This document shows positions 7,283 through 15,959 of a stretch of DNA of 32,074 nt, one piece after another. A model generated the notes under the pieces. The model was not told where the DNA came from, did not search any database, and saw nothing but the letters and a program-made list of their open reading frames with translations. Every line of letters begins with the position of its first letter. Within the stretch, counting starts at the first letter, position 1. A program made the translations under genes and the position numbers. Source of the stretch: Sporichthya brevicatena (GTDB taxonomy: Bacteria > Actinomycetota > Actinomycetes > Sporichthyales > Sporichthyaceae); the NCBI RefSeq assembly GCF_039525035.1, contig NZ_BAAAHE010000048.1:1-32074 (forward strand), in the 5' to 3' direction.

Positions 7283-7528
7283 ATGGTTCGCGTGATCACC
7301 GATCGCCGGTCGCGGCCGATCAGCGTCACCATCAGCGTGATCCTGACGATCTGCACCCTGGGCTACTTCCTGCCGTGGATGGTGGCCTCGCTGCGGGGGA
7401 AGTCGAACGCCTGGGCGATCTTCTGGCTCAACCTGCTCCTGGGCTGGACGGTCATCGGGTGGATCGCCGCGCTCGTCCTCGCGTGCACGGCGCACCAGGT
7501 CGCGGGGATCGCGCCGGGGCGGCGATAG
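7283..7528 (+). CDS. Superinfection-immunity-family small membrane protein
   Basis: This 81-residue protein has two transmembrane helices: roughly residues 12-35 (ISVTISVILTICTLGYFLPW) and 42-68 (AWAIFWLNLLLGWTVIGWIA). The block LPWMVASLRGKSN followed by NLLLGWTVIGWIAALVLA matches the Imm_superinfect family, named after a T4 Imm-like phage superinfection immunity protein. In bacteria these proteins are widespread short membrane proteins, and most have no proven antiphage role. The ATG at 7283 follows GGAGG with a 6-base spacer, which decides the start over upstream in-frame codons. The 249 bases back to the coiled-coil start hold both divergent promoters. No phage genes lie nearby, so immunity is not claimed. 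Confidence 0.8.
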   Translation: MVRVITDRRSRPISVTISVILTICTLGYFLPWMVASLRGKSNAWAIFWLNLLLGWTVIGWIAALVLACTAHQVAGIAPGRR

Positions 7529-7612
7529 CGGCCACCCCGGTGTGACCGAACCGGTCGCCGACACGGGAAGTCATGCCGCCGGACGGGCCGACCGCCCTGT
7601 CAGGGTGGGCGG

Positions 7613-8173
7613 GTGAAGCGCACCTGGGTCCGGGCCGTAGCCGTTGCCACGCTGGTCGGAGGGCTGACCGCCTGCGCGGACGACGAGGAGCCGAGCACCC
7701 CGACGCCGGCGCCGACATCCGCGGCGACGAGCGCGAGCCCGACCGCGACCGCCACGGACAGCCCCGCGGTCACGGTCCAGAACGACCCGACGTTCGCATC
7801 GGTCCTGCAGGCGACGGACTCGTGCAACGACGAGGTCGGGGCGTTCGCGACGGCCTACGCGGGCCGGACGATCGAGTTCGACGGGTCGGTCGCGGCGATG
7901 GCGGGCGGGCTCTCGATCGTCGAGCGGACCGACCCCGACGACGGGCAGGGGTTCTACGACATCCTCGTCGTCCCCGGCGACCAGGGCCCCCTGACCGAGG
8001 TCGGGCCGTCGTTCCAGTTCCACGACGTCACGCTCGCCGATCTCAACCTCGTCGGCGAGAAGGTCCCGGACTCGATCGGCAACGGCGACCGGCTCCACGT
8101 CGTCGCGCAGGTCGGCGAGTACACGATGGGCTGCCTGATCCGGCTCGTGCCGGTGTCCACCGAGTTCCGCTAG
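7613..8173 (+). CDS. DUF4839-like lipoprotein
   Basis: This is a 186-residue predicted lipoprotein. A basic start (MKRTWVR) and hydrophobic core lead to the lipobox LTAC with lipidated Cys21. A Thr/Ser/Pro/Ala-rich linker (about residues 25-50) follows, then a globular domain with ATAYAGRTIEFDGSVAAM, a FYDILVVPGD segment, GPSFQFHDVTLADLNL and a closing LIRLVPVSTEFR. These blocks match my memory of the DUF4839 family, whose function is unknown. The start is a GTG preceded by AGGGTGGGCGG. Its stop overlaps the stop end of the convergent VOC gene by 4 bases, so neither transcript can end before the other gene. It is anchored at the outer face of the membrane. Confidence 0.75.
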   Translation: MKRTWVRAVAVATLVGGLTACADDEEPSTPTPAPTSAATSASPTATATDSPAVTVQNDPTFASVLQATDSCNDEVGAFATAYAGRTIEFDGSVAAMAGGLSIVERTDPDDGQGFYDILVVPGDQGPLTEVGPSFQFHDVTLADLNLVGEKVPDSIGNGDRLHVVAQVGEYTMGCLIRLVPVSTEFR

Positions 8174-8895
8174 GCCTTCCGCGCCGCCAGCACGCAGAAC
8201 TCGTTGCCCGACGGGTCGAGGTAGTACCGCCAGGGCAGGTCGCCCCACTCGGGGTGGAAGACCTCCCGCCCGCCGCGTTCGGTGATGCCGGCCGCGACCG
8301 CGTCGGCGTCGTCCCCGGCCTCGAGCCGCAGGTCGAGGTGCCAGCGGTTCTTCCGCTCGTCCTTCGGCGCAAGCTCCGGGATCCACTCCAGCCACGGCCC
8401 GAGCCCGGACGGGTGCCGCACCGACGCGAACTCGCCGTCCTCGACGAGTTCCCAGCCGCTCAGCCAGGCCCAGAACGCCCCGTCGCGCGCCGGGTCCGCG
8501 GACCGCAGCACCACCGCCGCCAGCGGCCCCGTGTCGGCGTACACCGCCCGGTCCTCCAGGACGCAGAACGCGTTGCCCTCCGGGTCCGCGAGCACGACCC
8601 ACGGGACGTCCCGCTGGCCGATGTCCAGCGGCCGCGCGCCGAGGTCCACGACCCGCGCCACCTCGGCCTCCTGCGCCGTCCCGCCGCGCAGGTCCACGTG
8701 CACGCGGGGCGAAGGGAACGGCGGCTCCGCGACCTGCTGGAAGCACAAATCGAGCGCCGGCCCACCCTCGACGCTCAACCGCGTCTCGAAGAGGCCGGGC
8801 TCGTCGGTCAGCCGCTCGCAGCCGAGCGCCGCCTCCCAGAACGCGCCCAGCCGCTGCGGCTCCTGGGCGTCGATGACCAGGTTCTCCAGGTACAT
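8170..8895 (-). CDS. VOC family (glyoxalase-like) protein, two-domain
   Basis: This 241-residue protein contains two tandem glyoxalase-like halves. Half one runs from YLENLVIDAQEPQRLGAFWEAAL to WVVLADPEGNAFCVL. Half two runs from AAVVLRSADPARDGAFWAWLSG to YYLDPSGNEFCVL. The repeated 'DPxGNxFCVL' ends and 'FW..LG/SG' helices are typical of the Glyoxalase_6 type VOC proteins, common in actinobacteria. Members include enzymes, drug-binding proteins and proteins of unknown role. No substrate can be read from the sequence. The ATG at 8895 starts the conserved strand directly. It is convergent with, and overlaps by 4 bases, the DUF4839 lipoprotein gene. The MFS gene lies 21 bases upstream on the same strand, suggesting an operon. 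Confidence 0.85.
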   Translation of the reverse strand: MYLENLVIDAQEPQRLGAFWEAALGCERLTDEPGLFETRLSVEGGPALDLCFQQVAEPPFPSPRVHVDLRGGTAQEAEVARVVDLGARPLDIGQRDVPWVVLADPEGNAFCVLEDRAVYADTGPLAAVVLRSADPARDGAFWAWLSGWELVEDGEFASVRHPSGLGPWLEWIPELAPKDERKNRWHLDLRLEAGDDADAVAAGITERGGREVFHPEWGDLPWRYYLDPSGNEFCVLAARKA

Positions 8896-8916
8896 GCGCC
8901 CAACCTAGGCGCCGGG

Positions 8917-10122
8917 TCAGACACCCGAGCGCCGCATCCCGGTGCTCGCCACCGCGGCGGCGACCACGATCCCGACGCTGACGAACAGCGCCGAGCGGTA
9001 GCCGGAGTCGAGCATCGGCGTGACGACGAGCGGGCCGAGCATCTGCCCGATGCTGTAGCCCGTGGTGAGGATGGCGACCGCGCCGGGGATCCGCATCTGG
9101 TTGCCGATGGCGAGGGCCATCATCGCGATGCCGAGGAACGTCGCGCCGAACAGCACCGCGGCCACGAGCGCGGCGACCGCTCCCCCGAAGATCGGCGGCT
9201 GCGCGACGCCGATCGCCTGCACGGCGAGCGCCGCCACGAACAGCGTCGACCGCGGCGTGAACCGCGCCAGCCACGCCCACAGCGCCGCCGACGGGGCGGC
9301 GGCCAGGCCGACCAGCACCCATGCCCACGTCCCGACCGAGCCCGGGGTGTTCTGCTCGATCGCGGCCACCAGGAACGTCCCGGCGATGATGTACCCGACG
9401 CCCTCGAGCGCGTAACCCGACGCCAGCGCGACGAACCAGCGCCGCGGCGCCGCCGGACGCGCTGACCCACCGTCAGCTCCGTTGCCTTTCGGCACTGGCA
9501 GAGCCCACGCGGTCACCGCGCACACCGCCGCGGCCACCGCCGCCCACCACCAGGCCTGCTCCCACGTCCCGCGCGACCGCAGGGCCAGGACGAGCGCTCC
9601 GGACAGGGCAATGCCCGTCCCGACGCCGCTGAACACCCACCCCACCCAGTGGTGCGCGTGCTCGCGCAGGGTGTGCAGCACCGCGCCCGCGCAGACGATG
9701 AAGATGACCGCGCTGCACGCCCCGGCGACGAACCGGAGCACCAGCCACGGCCCGACCTCGGGCCACGCCGGCATCAGCGCCAGCGACGCGACGAGCGCGA
9801 CCAGCGCCACCCGGTACGCCCACCGCGACCGGGCCAGGCCGGGGACCACCATGGTCGCGAGCGCCCCGGCGAAGTACCCGGCGTAGTTCGCGGTCGCGAG
9901 GTGCGCGCCGTCGGTCGGCGAGAGGCCGGCCTGGGCGTTCATCAACGGCAGGATCGGCGTGTAGACGAACCGCCCGATCCCCATCGCGGCCGCCATCGCG
10001 GCGGCCCCCTGCGCGACGAGGAGCCAGGGCCGCACAGCGATCGCGGTCGCGAACTGCTCGCGCTCGACGGTCAACGCCACGCTCCCGATGGTGGGGCCGG
10101 TCGCCCCCGGTGGCCACGACAC
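8917..10122 (-). CDS. YbfB/YjiJ-type MFS transporter
   Basis: This 401-residue integral membrane protein shows about 12 hydrophobic helices. The helix-1 segment AAAMAAAMGIGRFVYTPILPLM, with the GIGRF-Y-PILP block, is the hallmark of the YbfB/YjiJ branch of the major facilitator superfamily, which are predicted exporters of unknown substrate. A cytoplasmic loop near residues 205-225 (PVPKGNGADGGSARPA) separates the two six-helix bundles. The GTG at 10122 follows AGGAG with a 6-base spacer. It is divergent from a LysR regulator with 50 bases between starts, the classic layout of a LysR protein controlling its neighbour. The VOC gene follows 21 bases downstream and may act on the same compound. 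Confidence 0.88.
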   Translation of the reverse strand: MSWPPGATGPTIGSVALTVEREQFATAIAVRPWLLVAQGAAAMAAAMGIGRFVYTPILPLMNAQAGLSPTDGAHLATANYAGYFAGALATMVVPGLARSRWAYRVALVALVASLALMPAWPEVGPWLVLRFVAGACSAVIFIVCAGAVLHTLREHAHHWVGWVFSGVGTGIALSGALVLALRSRGTWEQAWWWAAVAAAVCAVTAWALPVPKGNGADGGSARPAAPRRWFVALASGYALEGVGYIIAGTFLVAAIEQNTPGSVGTWAWVLVGLAAAPSAALWAWLARFTPRSTLFVAALAVQAIGVAQPPIFGGAVAALVAAVLFGATFLGIAMMALAIGNQMRIPGAVAILTTGYSIGQMLGPLVVTPMLDSGYRSALFVSVGIVVAAAVASTGMRRSGV

Positions 10123-10172
10123 GTCTGCTCCTGACTGGTAGGCACAGCCTCTCAGGGAGTTAGCCTGCCCGG

Positions 10173-11090
10173 ATGGAGCTCCGTCAGCTGCGCTACTTCG
10201 TGGCCGTCGCCGAGGAGCTGAACTTCGGCCGGGCGGCCGCGCGGCTGCTGATCGCCGGCCCGTCCCTGTCCCAGCAGATCAAGGCCCTCGAGCGCGACCT
10301 CGGCGTCCGCCTCTTCGACCGCGACCGCCGCTCGGTCGCCCTCACCCCCAGCGGCGCCGCGCTGCTGCCCAAGGCCCGGGCGCTGCTGGCCCAGGCCGAG
10401 GACCTGCGCCGCTCGGCCGCGGGCCTGGCCGCGAGCGCGCCCGTCCGGCTCGGGTACGTCCACTGGCTCCCCGCCGACCTGACCGCGCGGGTGTTCGGGC
10501 TGGCGGACGTCCACGTCGACACCTGGGTCCTGCCCTCGCACACCCAGGCGCGCCGGGTGGCCGAGCACAGCCTCGACCTCGCGGTCTGCTGGATCCGGAC
10601 GAGCGACCTCGCCGAGCTCGGCCTCGCCTCCCGTCTGGTCGGCGCGCACCGGCTGCACGCGATCGGCCCGGCGCCGGAGGCCGGCGCGGTCCGGGCCGCG
10701 GACACCGTCGTCCTCGTCGACGCCGACACCGCCAACTGGGAGTCCTGGAACGTCTTCGTCGAGGAGTTCGGCGCCGACACCGGGGCGAAGGTCGTCCGCA
10801 TCGAGGACGGCGGCATCACCGGCCCGGCGTACTTCGCGCACGTCCGCCGCCTCGGCCGGCCGGTCCTGAACTCCCCGAAGGGCGAGGGCGTCCCGCTCCC
10901 GGCCGACCTCGCCGCCCGGGCGGTCGTCGACCCGACGCCGTTCTACACGTGGTCGCTGGTCTGGCGGGCCGACGAGACCCGACCCGCCGTCCTCGCGACC
11001 GTCGACGCCCTCGCCGTCGAACCCACCGCCCTCGGCCTCGACTCCCCCGCCGCCTGGCTCCCCGCCGGGGACCCGAGCCGGAAAGCCTGA
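10173..11090 (+). CDS. LysR family transcriptional regulator
   Basis: This is a 305-residue protein. The LysR helix-turn-helix is at residues 1-60: [22 protein letters not shown], then [22 protein letters not shown] and [11 protein letters not shown]. The remaining 220 residues form the usual effector-binding domain, here with a divergent sequence and no recognisable ligand signature. It is divergent from the YbfB/YjiJ MFS gene and very likely regulates it, with the 50-bp shared region holding the site. No good ribosome site precedes the ATG; a TAGCCT (10161-10166) placed 6 bases before the ATG could be a -10 element for a leaderless mRNA, which is common in this phylum. That reading is tentative. 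Confidence 0.93.
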   Translation: MELRQLRYFVAVAEELNFGRAAARLLIAGPSLSQQIKALERDLGVRLFDRDRRSVALTPSGAALLPKARALLAQAEDLRRSAAGLAASAPVRLGYVHWLPADLTARVFGLADVHVDTWVLPSHTQARRVAEHSLDLAVCWIRTSDLAELGLASRLVGAHRLHAIGPAPEAGAVRAADTVVLVDADTANWESWNVFVEEFGADTGAKVVRIEDGGITGPAYFAHVRRLGRPVLNSPKGEGVPLPADLAARAVVDPTPFYTWSLVWRADETRPAVLATVDALAVEPTALGLDSPAAWLPAGDPSRKA

Positions 11091-11111
11091 CCTTGTGTCA
11101 GCTGAAGGACC

Positions 11112-11618
11112 TCAGCACTCGGCGGGGTACCACTTACCGTCGATCAGGCGCCACTCGTCGCCGGTGTCTTCTTCGCCGGTGTCCGCCAGGTTATTGAGCA
11201 TCTCGGCCCCCGGCCCGGTCGCCTCCGCGAAGACCCGGCCCGTGTCGCCTGCGATCGTGATCTTGGTGATCTTGAAGCCCGTGACACCCGGAGCGAAGAG
11301 CTTGGCCATGGCCGGCGCGGCGAGCAGCGCCTTCTTGTCGTCCTCAGTGCACTGCGGTGCGAGGAACTTCAGGAGGTTCTTCGCCGGTGCCTTTCCGATC
11401 ATCGCGTTGTTGTACTCGGACGACGCTGCACGGAGCGCTCCCTCGGGAGTTGACGTGTCGGCGCCGCCGCCCGTGAGCGCAACAGCCGTGGCGACACCGG
11501 CCAGAACGGTGACGGCGGCCGCGCCCCCCACGATGAACTTCATGCGCGAGTCGAAGGGCTTAACCGACTCAGCCGAACCGGCGATCTCGTCGATCGAGTT
11601 GCCCGTCACGTCGTCCAC
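11112..11618 (-). CDS. Membrane-anchored hypothetical protein with extracytoplasmic domain
   Basis: I take the start as the GTG at 11618 because GGGAG lies 5 bases upstream; the frame is open further to 11762 but that part looks non-coding. The 168-residue product has a short acidic cytoplasmic tail, one transmembrane helix at about residues 28-49 ([23 protein letters not shown] is split by Gly), and a roughly 115-residue outer domain. The domain begins [17 protein letters not shown] and ends [15 protein letters not shown], a pattern like lumazine/NTF2-type or other small secreted actinobacterial domains, including a '[10 protein letters not shown]' motif often seen in such proteins. I do not recognise the family. 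It is convergent with the LysR gene, 21 bases away. Confidence 0.7.
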   Translation of the reverse strand: MDDVTGNSIDEIAGSAESVKPFDSRMKFIVGGAAAVTVLAGVATAVALTGGGADTSTPEGALRAASSEYNNAMIGKAPAKNLLKFLAPQCTEDDKKALLAAPAMAKLFAPGVTGFKITKITIAGDTGRVFAEATGPGAEMLNNLADTGEEDTGDEWRLIDGKWYPAEC

Positions 11619-11797
11619 AATTTCTCCCACACCAAGAGGCCGAGGCTGGTCCTCGGACCTTGATTGGACGAGCGCCCGCTTCGCCACGTTTCGGCCCTTC
11701 GGGCAGGTCGACCCCGGCCGATCGGATGGTTCGCTGCTCACGACGCCCCTTCGCGCGTGCACCAGGTCACAGCACGAGAGGCGAATCCGCTGAGCGG

Positions 11798-12556
11798 TCA
11801 GGCCTTCTTACGCGCCGTCAGGAGGGTGAAGGAGAGCATCTGGCCGCCGTCGGCGGCGAGCATGCGGCCGACGGAGCCGGCGTGGGGGTCCTCGCCCCGG
11901 AGCGAGCAGGTGACGTCGTGCCAGAGCCACCAGTCGGCCCAGCCGTCGGGCTGGAGGCGGGCCTTGACGTCCTCGACGAGACCGGTGAGCTCCCAGCTCT
12001 GCTTCCACCAGCCCGGGGTGTGCCAGGCGAGGGCCTCCCAGCCGACGCACTCGGCGATGTAGTGCGGGATCGCCCCGAGGGTGCGGATCTCCTTCGTCAT
12101 CCCCGGGGTCGCGACCGCGAGCGTCCCGCCCGGTCGGAGGAACCGCGTCAGGTACCCGAGGTAGTGGTCGTCGGTGCCGAAGTACTCGAAGGCGTCGACG
12201 CTGACGATCGCGTCGAACGACTCGGGCTCGAACGGCAGGTCGTGCGCCTCGGCACGCACCGCCGTGACCGAGGACCCCACCCCGGCGGCGTCGAGGACCT
12301 TCTGGACCTCCTCGGCCGGGGTCCACCAGTCGGCGGCGACGACCTCGACGTCGTACTCCTTGGCGAGGAACACCGACGTCGCGCCCCGGCCCGCGCCGAG
12401 GTCGAGGACCCGGGCGCCGGGGGTCAGGTCGAGGTCGAGGTTCTCCAGGAGCCAGAGCGGGTGCGGCCCCATGTCGAGGGAGACCACCCACGCCGGGTCG
12501 TAGTTGAGCGAGCGCGGGTACCGCTCCGGGCGGATCAGGTCTTCGAGGGACGCCAC
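11798..12556 (-). CDS. SAM-dependent class I methyltransferase
   Basis: The GTG at 12556 gives a 252-residue protein. The SAM-binding motif I is [16 protein letters not shown], followed by the acidic end of strand 2 (VVAADWW), motif II-like [22 protein letters not shown] and the post-motif [13 protein letters not shown]. This is the Methyltransf_11/25 type. The long C-terminal part, rich in Trp ([26 protein letters not shown]), looks like a substrate-specific cap. Substrate is unknown. The frame stays open upstream to 12916 but that overlaps the divergent oxidoreductase gene and is not coding. Alternative starts near MGPHP would cut conserved N-terminal sequence. Divergent with the LLM gene, 70 bases between starts. 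Confidence 0.88.
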   Translation of the reverse strand: MASLEDLIRPERYPRSLNYDPAWVVSLDMGPHPLWLLENLDLDLTPGARVLDLGAGRGATSVFLAKEYDVEVVAADWWTPAEEVQKVLDAAGVGSSVTAVRAEAHDLPFEPESFDAIVSVDAFEYFGTDDHYLGYLTRFLRPGGTLAVATPGMTKEIRTLGAIPHYIAECVGWEALAWHTPGWWKQSWELTGLVEDVKARLQPDGWADWWLWHDVTCSLRGEDPHAGSVGRMLAADGGQMLSFTLLTARKKA

Positions 12557-12626
12557 GCAGGCATCCCACCACGCCGCGGGCCGCCCGACTTGGTTGACTG
12601 GCCCCGTCCCCAGCGAAGGAGTCCGT

Positions 12627-13661
12627 GTGCAGATCGACGTGATGGTCGGGCCGACCCCGTGGAACGAGGTCGCGCAACTCGCCCGGGACCTCGAGAGCGC
12701 CGGCTTCACCGGCATGACCTTCACCGACACGACGCAGACGCCGTGGATGTCGATCGCCGCCGCCGCGACCGCCGCGCCGCAGCTGAACTTCACCACCGGC
12801 ATCGCGGTCGCGTTCCCCTCGAGCCCGATGGTGCTCGCCGGGATCGCGTGGGAGCTCGCCGGCAACACCGGCGGCCGGTTCCGCCTCGGCCTCGGGAGCC
12901 AGATCAAGGCCCACATCGAGCGCCGCTACGGCGTCGACTACGACCCGCCGGGTCCGCGGCTGCGCAGCTACGTCCTCGCGGTGCGCGACATCCTCGCCGC
13001 GTTCCGGGGCGAGACGAAGCTCGACCACCACAGCGAGTACCACGACCTGACGCTCCTGCCCCCGGCCTGGGCGCCACCCGCCCACGAGCACGGGGACATC
13101 CGCATCGACGTCTCCGCCGTCGGGCCGTGGATGTGCAAGATGGCCGGCGAGCACGCGGACGGCATCCACGTCCACCCGCTGCACTCGATGCACTACATCT
13201 CCCATCGGCTGCTGCCGCAGGTCCGCGAGGGCGAGGCGAAGGCGGGCGCGGGCAAGACGACGGACCTGCTGATCCCGGTCTTCATCGTCCCCGGCGACAC
13301 CCCCGAGGAGCGGGCCGCGCTGACCGCCAAGGCCAAGCAGCAGATCGGCTTCTACGGCTCCACGCCGAACTATCACTTCCAGTTCGACGACCTCGGCTAC
13401 GAGGGCACGACGGAGAAGGCCCGCCTCGCCCTGCGCAACAACGACATGGAGGCGCTGCGGGCCTGCATCACCGACGAGATGCTGGAGCACTACGCCGTCG
13501 TCGGGCCGTGGGACTCCATCGCCGACACCCTGATCTCCCGCTACGGCGACCTCGCCGAACGCGTCATCTCCTACCTGACCGTCGACGACCTCGCCACCCA
13601 CCCGGAGAACCTCGGCCGCTGGGGCGAGATCGCCCGCGCGGTCCGCGACCACATGAACTGA
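12627..13661 (+). CDS. LLM class F420-dependent oxidoreductase (TIGR03617-like)
   Basis: This 344-residue protein has a luciferase-like TIM barrel: the start [23 protein letters not shown], the [23 protein letters not shown] strand-helix block, and [19 protein letters not shown], which are characteristic of the F420-dependent LLM branch. The segment [24 protein letters not shown] completes the cofactor pocket. Such enzymes use coenzyme F420 for hydride transfer; the substrate is not deducible. The sequence resembles the TIGR03617 subfamily by memory. GTG at 12627 follows AAGGAG with a 5-base spacer. It heads a plus-strand cluster with an enoyl-CoA hydratase 35 bases downstream and an SDR that overlaps it by 1 base, so it probably feeds a CoA-thioester degradation path. 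Confidence 0.88.
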   Translation: MQIDVMVGPTPWNEVAQLARDLESAGFTGMTFTDTTQTPWMSIAAAATAAPQLNFTTGIAVAFPSSPMVLAGIAWELAGNTGGRFRLGLGSQIKAHIERRYGVDYDPPGPRLRSYVLAVRDILAAFRGETKLDHHSEYHDLTLLPPAWAPPAHEHGDIRIDVSAVGPWMCKMAGEHADGIHVHPLHSMHYISHRLLPQVREGEAKAGAGKTTDLLIPVFIVPGDTPEERAALTAKAKQQIGFYGSTPNYHFQFDDLGYEGTTEKARLALRNNDMEALRACITDEMLEHYAVVGPWDSIADTLISRYGDLAERVISYLTVDDLATHPENLGRWGEIARAVRDHMN

Positions 13662-13696
13662 CGTCCCATCACCTGACTGACACCCCAGGAGAGCCC

Positions 13697-14518
13697 GTGC
13701 CGTTCGACTACGCCGCCGCCTACCCGTCGCTGAAGTTCGACCGTCCCGGCGACGGCATCCTGCGCATCACGCTCGAGGGCCCCGGCCTCAACGCCGTCAG
13801 CCCGGACGGGCACCGCGAACTCGGGGACGTCTGGGTCGACGTCGACCGCGACCCCGAGACCCGCGTCGCGATCCTGCAGGGCGCCGGGAAGGGCTTCTCC
13901 GCCGGCGGCAGCTTCGACCTGATCGACTCCATGATCGCCGACTACGGCACCCGCATCCAGGTCATGCGCGAGGCCCGCGACCTCGTCATGAACGTCATCA
14001 ACTGCTCGAAGCCGATCGTGTCGGCGATGCACGGGCCGGCCGTCGGCGCCGGGCTGGTCGCGGGTGTGCTCGCGGACATCTCGATCGTCAACCGCTCGGC
14101 GAAGATCATCGACGGCCACACCCGCCTCGGCGTCGCGGCCGGCGACCACGCCGCGATCTGCTGGCCGCTGCTGTGCGGCATGGCGAAGGCCAAGTACTAC
14201 CTGCTGACCTGCAAGCCGCTCACCGGCGAGGAGGCCGAGCGGATCGGCCTGGTCTCCCTCTGCGTCGACGACGACGAGAACGTCCACGACAAGGCCCTCG
14301 AGGTCGCGACCGAGCTCGCCGCGATGGCCCAGCCGGCGCTGCGGTTCACCAAGCACGCGCTCAACCACTGGTACCGGCAGGCCGGCCCGATCTTCGACGC
14401 CTCCCTCGGCCTGGAGTTCATGAACTTCACCGGCCCGGACGTGCTCGAGGGCGTCGCCTCCCACCGCGAGAAGCGGGCCCCGAACTTCCCGAGCGTCTCC
14501 GACACCCGGCGGATCTGA
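13697..14518 (+). CDS. Enoyl-CoA hydratase/isomerase (crotonase) family protein
   Basis: This 273-residue crotonase-fold protein carries both oxyanion-hole regions: [15 protein letters not shown] and the [19 protein letters not shown] block. The next signature ([21 protein letters not shown]) shows Asp-His where classical hydratases have the catalytic Glu, so the chemistry may be a variant such as isomerisation, hydrolysis or another crotonase reaction. [20 protein letters not shown] is the usual C-terminal helix. GTG at 13697 follows AGGAG with a 5-base spacer. It ends in TGATG, sharing one base with the SDR start, so the two are translationally coupled. It acts in the cytosol on a CoA ester, probably in catabolism with its neighbours. 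Confidence 0.88.
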   Translation: MPFDYAAAYPSLKFDRPGDGILRITLEGPGLNAVSPDGHRELGDVWVDVDRDPETRVAILQGAGKGFSAGGSFDLIDSMIADYGTRIQVMREARDLVMNVINCSKPIVSAMHGPAVGAGLVAGVLADISIVNRSAKIIDGHTRLGVAAGDHAAICWPLLCGMAKAKYYLLTCKPLTGEEAERIGLVSLCVDDDENVHDKALEVATELAAMAQPALRFTKHALNHWYRQAGPIFDASLGLEFMNFTGPDVLEGVASHREKRAPNFPSVSDTRRI

Positions 14519-15258
14519 TGAACCTCGACGACCGCGTCGCCGTCGTCACCGGCGGCGCCTCCGGCATCGGCCGGGCGATCGCGCAGGCCCTCGGCGCGGC
14601 GGGCGCGAAGGTGGCCGTTCTCGACCGCGACGAGGCCGGCGCCCGCGCCACCGCCGAGACGTTGCCGCACGGGGGCGACGCCTTCGTCGTCGACCTCGCC
14701 GACCCGGCCGCGATCCTGCGCGTCCGGGACGAGGTCGTCGACCGGTACGGCCTGCCCGACGTCCTCGTCAACGCGGCCGGGTTCGACCGCATCGAGCCGT
14801 TCATGTCGAACGACGACGAGCTCTGGCAGTCCCTCACCGCGGTGAACTACCTCGGCCCGGTCCGGATGTGCCACGCCTTCCTGGAGCCGATCCTCGCCGC
14901 CGACCGGCGCGCGAAGATCGTCAACATCTCCTCCGACGCCGGCCGCGTCGGCTCGATGGGCGAGACCGTGTACTCCGGGACCAAGGGCGCGGTCATCGCG
15001 TTCACCAAGTCCCTCGCCCGCGAGATGGCCCGGCACCGGATCAACGTCAACTGCGTCTGCCCCGGGCCGACCGACACGCCCCTGTTCGCCGCGGTCCCGG
15101 AGAACATCCGGACCGCCCTGGTCAAGGCGATCCCGTTCCGCCGCCTCGCCGAGCCGAAGGACATCGCCGACGCGGTCCTGTTCTTCTGCTCCGACCGCTC
15201 GGACTACATCACCGGCCAGGTCCTCTCCGTCAGCGGCGGCCTGACGATGGCGGGCTGA
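14518..15258 (+). CDS. SDR family oxidoreductase, BadH-like
   Basis: This is a 246-residue classical short-chain dehydrogenase. It has the cofactor motif TGGASGIG (residues 11-18), the NAAG motif (85-88), the NISSD segment with the catalytic Ser near 138-139, and Tyr152-x3-Lys156 in VYSGTKGA. The signature SSDAGRVGSMGETVYSGTKG with VNCVCPGPTDTPLF recalls 2-hydroxycyclohexanecarboxyl-CoA dehydrogenase (BadH) and related beta-hydroxyacyl-CoA dehydrogenases; this is from memory, not from a search. The short beta-2 loop ends in Asp36-Arg37 (VLDRDEA), favouring NAD over NADP. It overlaps the crotonase gene by 1 base. With hydratase and dehydrogenase side by side, these two steps would fit consecutive reactions on a CoA ester. 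Confidence 0.9.
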   Translation: MNLDDRVAVVTGGASGIGRAIAQALGAAGAKVAVLDRDEAGARATAETLPHGGDAFVVDLADPAAILRVRDEVVDRYGLPDVLVNAAGFDRIEPFMSNDDELWQSLTAVNYLGPVRMCHAFLEPILAADRRAKIVNISSDAGRVGSMGETVYSGTKGAVIAFTKSLAREMARHRINVNCVCPGPTDTPLFAAVPENIRTALVKAIPFRRLAEPKDIADAVLFFCSDRSDYITGQVLSVSGGLTMAG

Positions 15259-15276
15259 GATCGTCCACAGGCCATA

Positions 15277-15311
15277 CATGCATATGCATAAACGAGTAAT
15301 ATGTATGCATG
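15277..15311 (+). promoter_or_regulatory. vapBC promoter and AT-rich operator, probably leaderless
   Basis: CATGCATA (15277-15284) and TATGCATG (15304-15311) are 8-bp inverted arms around 19 bases, and ATGCATATGCAT (15278-15289) is itself a perfect 12-bp palindrome. Between the arms TAATAT (15297-15302) is a good -10 element whose expected start point is the A of the antitoxin ATG (15309). No ribosome site precedes that ATG, so the mRNA is likely leaderless. The AT-rich block stands out from the GC-rich surroundings. Binding by the VapBC complex is the normal mode for the family; here it is inferred. Confidence 0.6.
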
Positions 15312-15533
15312 CGCCGGACGACGATTGAACTCGACGAGGACCTGGTCGCGCGGGCGAAGCGCGCACTCGGCCTGACCACGACCCGCGCGACCGTGGAGGA
15401 AGCCCTGCGCCGCGTCGTGGAGAGCGGCGAAGCCGCACGTGCAGAGCGCACGGAACGGCAGCTGGCTGACCTGGAAACGATGACCACCCACGTCGACGTG
15501 GACGTCCTGTCGTCGGACGCCATGTGGCGGTGA
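15309..15533 (+). CDS. vapB: Type II antitoxin, VapB family
   Basis: This is a 74-residue antitoxin. The N-terminal MRRTTIELDEDLVARAKRAL is a ribbon-helix-helix DNA-binding motif of the actinobacterial VapB (MazE/VapB antitoxin, 'TTIxLDxxLvxxA') type, and ATVEEALRRVVES is its second helix. The C-terminal part (LADLETMTTHVDVDVLSSDAMW) is the flexible toxin-binding tail ending in the usual aromatic-basic residues. It overlaps the start of the VapC toxin gene by 10 bases, so toxin translation depends on it. It should neutralise VapC and repress the operon through the palindromes that include its own start codon. Confidence 0.9.
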   Translation: MRRTTIELDEDLVARAKRALGLTTTRATVEEALRRVVESGEAARAERTERQLADLETMTTHVDVDVLSSDAMWR

Positions 15534-15943
15534 AGCGACCGCGGGCGGTCGCGGGCTGGATCTTGGACAAGAGCGCGGCTGCGCGTGCACACCTGCCGGA
15601 TGTTCGGGATCAGCTGGCGCCGCTCGCCGGCTCCCTCTACCTCTGCCCAGTCGGCGAGCTCGAACAGCTGTACTCGACGAAGTCGGCCGGAGACTACGAC
15701 CTGCGGGCTCGACAGATTCGCGACGTCTACCTGCGCGCCGAACCTCCCGTGGACCTGCTCGACCGCGCCCTCGTGCTTCAGCACGACCTCGCGCGTCATC
15801 ACGGGATGTGGCATCGGCTTCCGATCCCGGACCTGCTGATTGCCGAGACCGCGCTGCACCTCGGACTCGGCGTCCTCCACGTGGACCGCGACTACGACCG
15901 GATAGCCGCGGTCCGCCCGCTCATCCATCGCCGCGTGGGCTGA
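15524..15943 (+). CDS. vapC: Type II toxin, VapC family PIN-domain ribonuclease
   Basis: This 139-residue PIN-domain protein shows the four acidic metal-binding positions: Asp15 (ILDKS), Glu45 (PVGELEQLY), Asp103 (IPDLLIAE) and Asp121 or Asp123 (HVDRDYDRI). VapC toxins cleave specific RNAs, often tRNA or the 23S sarcin-ricin loop, halting translation; the target here is unknown. Two GTG codons (15524 and 15530) are possible starts; both overlap the end of vapB. There is an Asp-Lys-Ser instead of the common Asp-Thr-Ser at the first motif, which is also seen in functional family members. The gene pair sits alone between a catabolic cassette and a convergent minus-strand operon, typical of a mobile addiction module. 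Confidence 0.92.
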   Translation: MAVKRPRAVAGWILDKSAAARAHLPDVRDQLAPLAGSLYLCPVGELEQLYSTKSAGDYDLRARQIRDVYLRAEPPVDLLDRALVLQHDLARHHGMWHRLPIPDLLIAETALHLGLGVLHVDRDYDRIAAVRPLIHRRVG

Positions 15944-15959
15944 CCCGCCCGCCCTCGTT

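Noticed and set aside
7283..7528. Prophage or phage-defence locus
   Set aside because: Only the family name of the small membrane protein points to phage. No integrase, capsid or defence gene is near.
11660..14518. Plus-strand open frame of about 952 codons ending in the crotonase
   Set aside because: The first two thirds are out-of-frame shadow of the methyltransferase and LLM genes. Only the part from 13697 is real, with its own AGGAG site.
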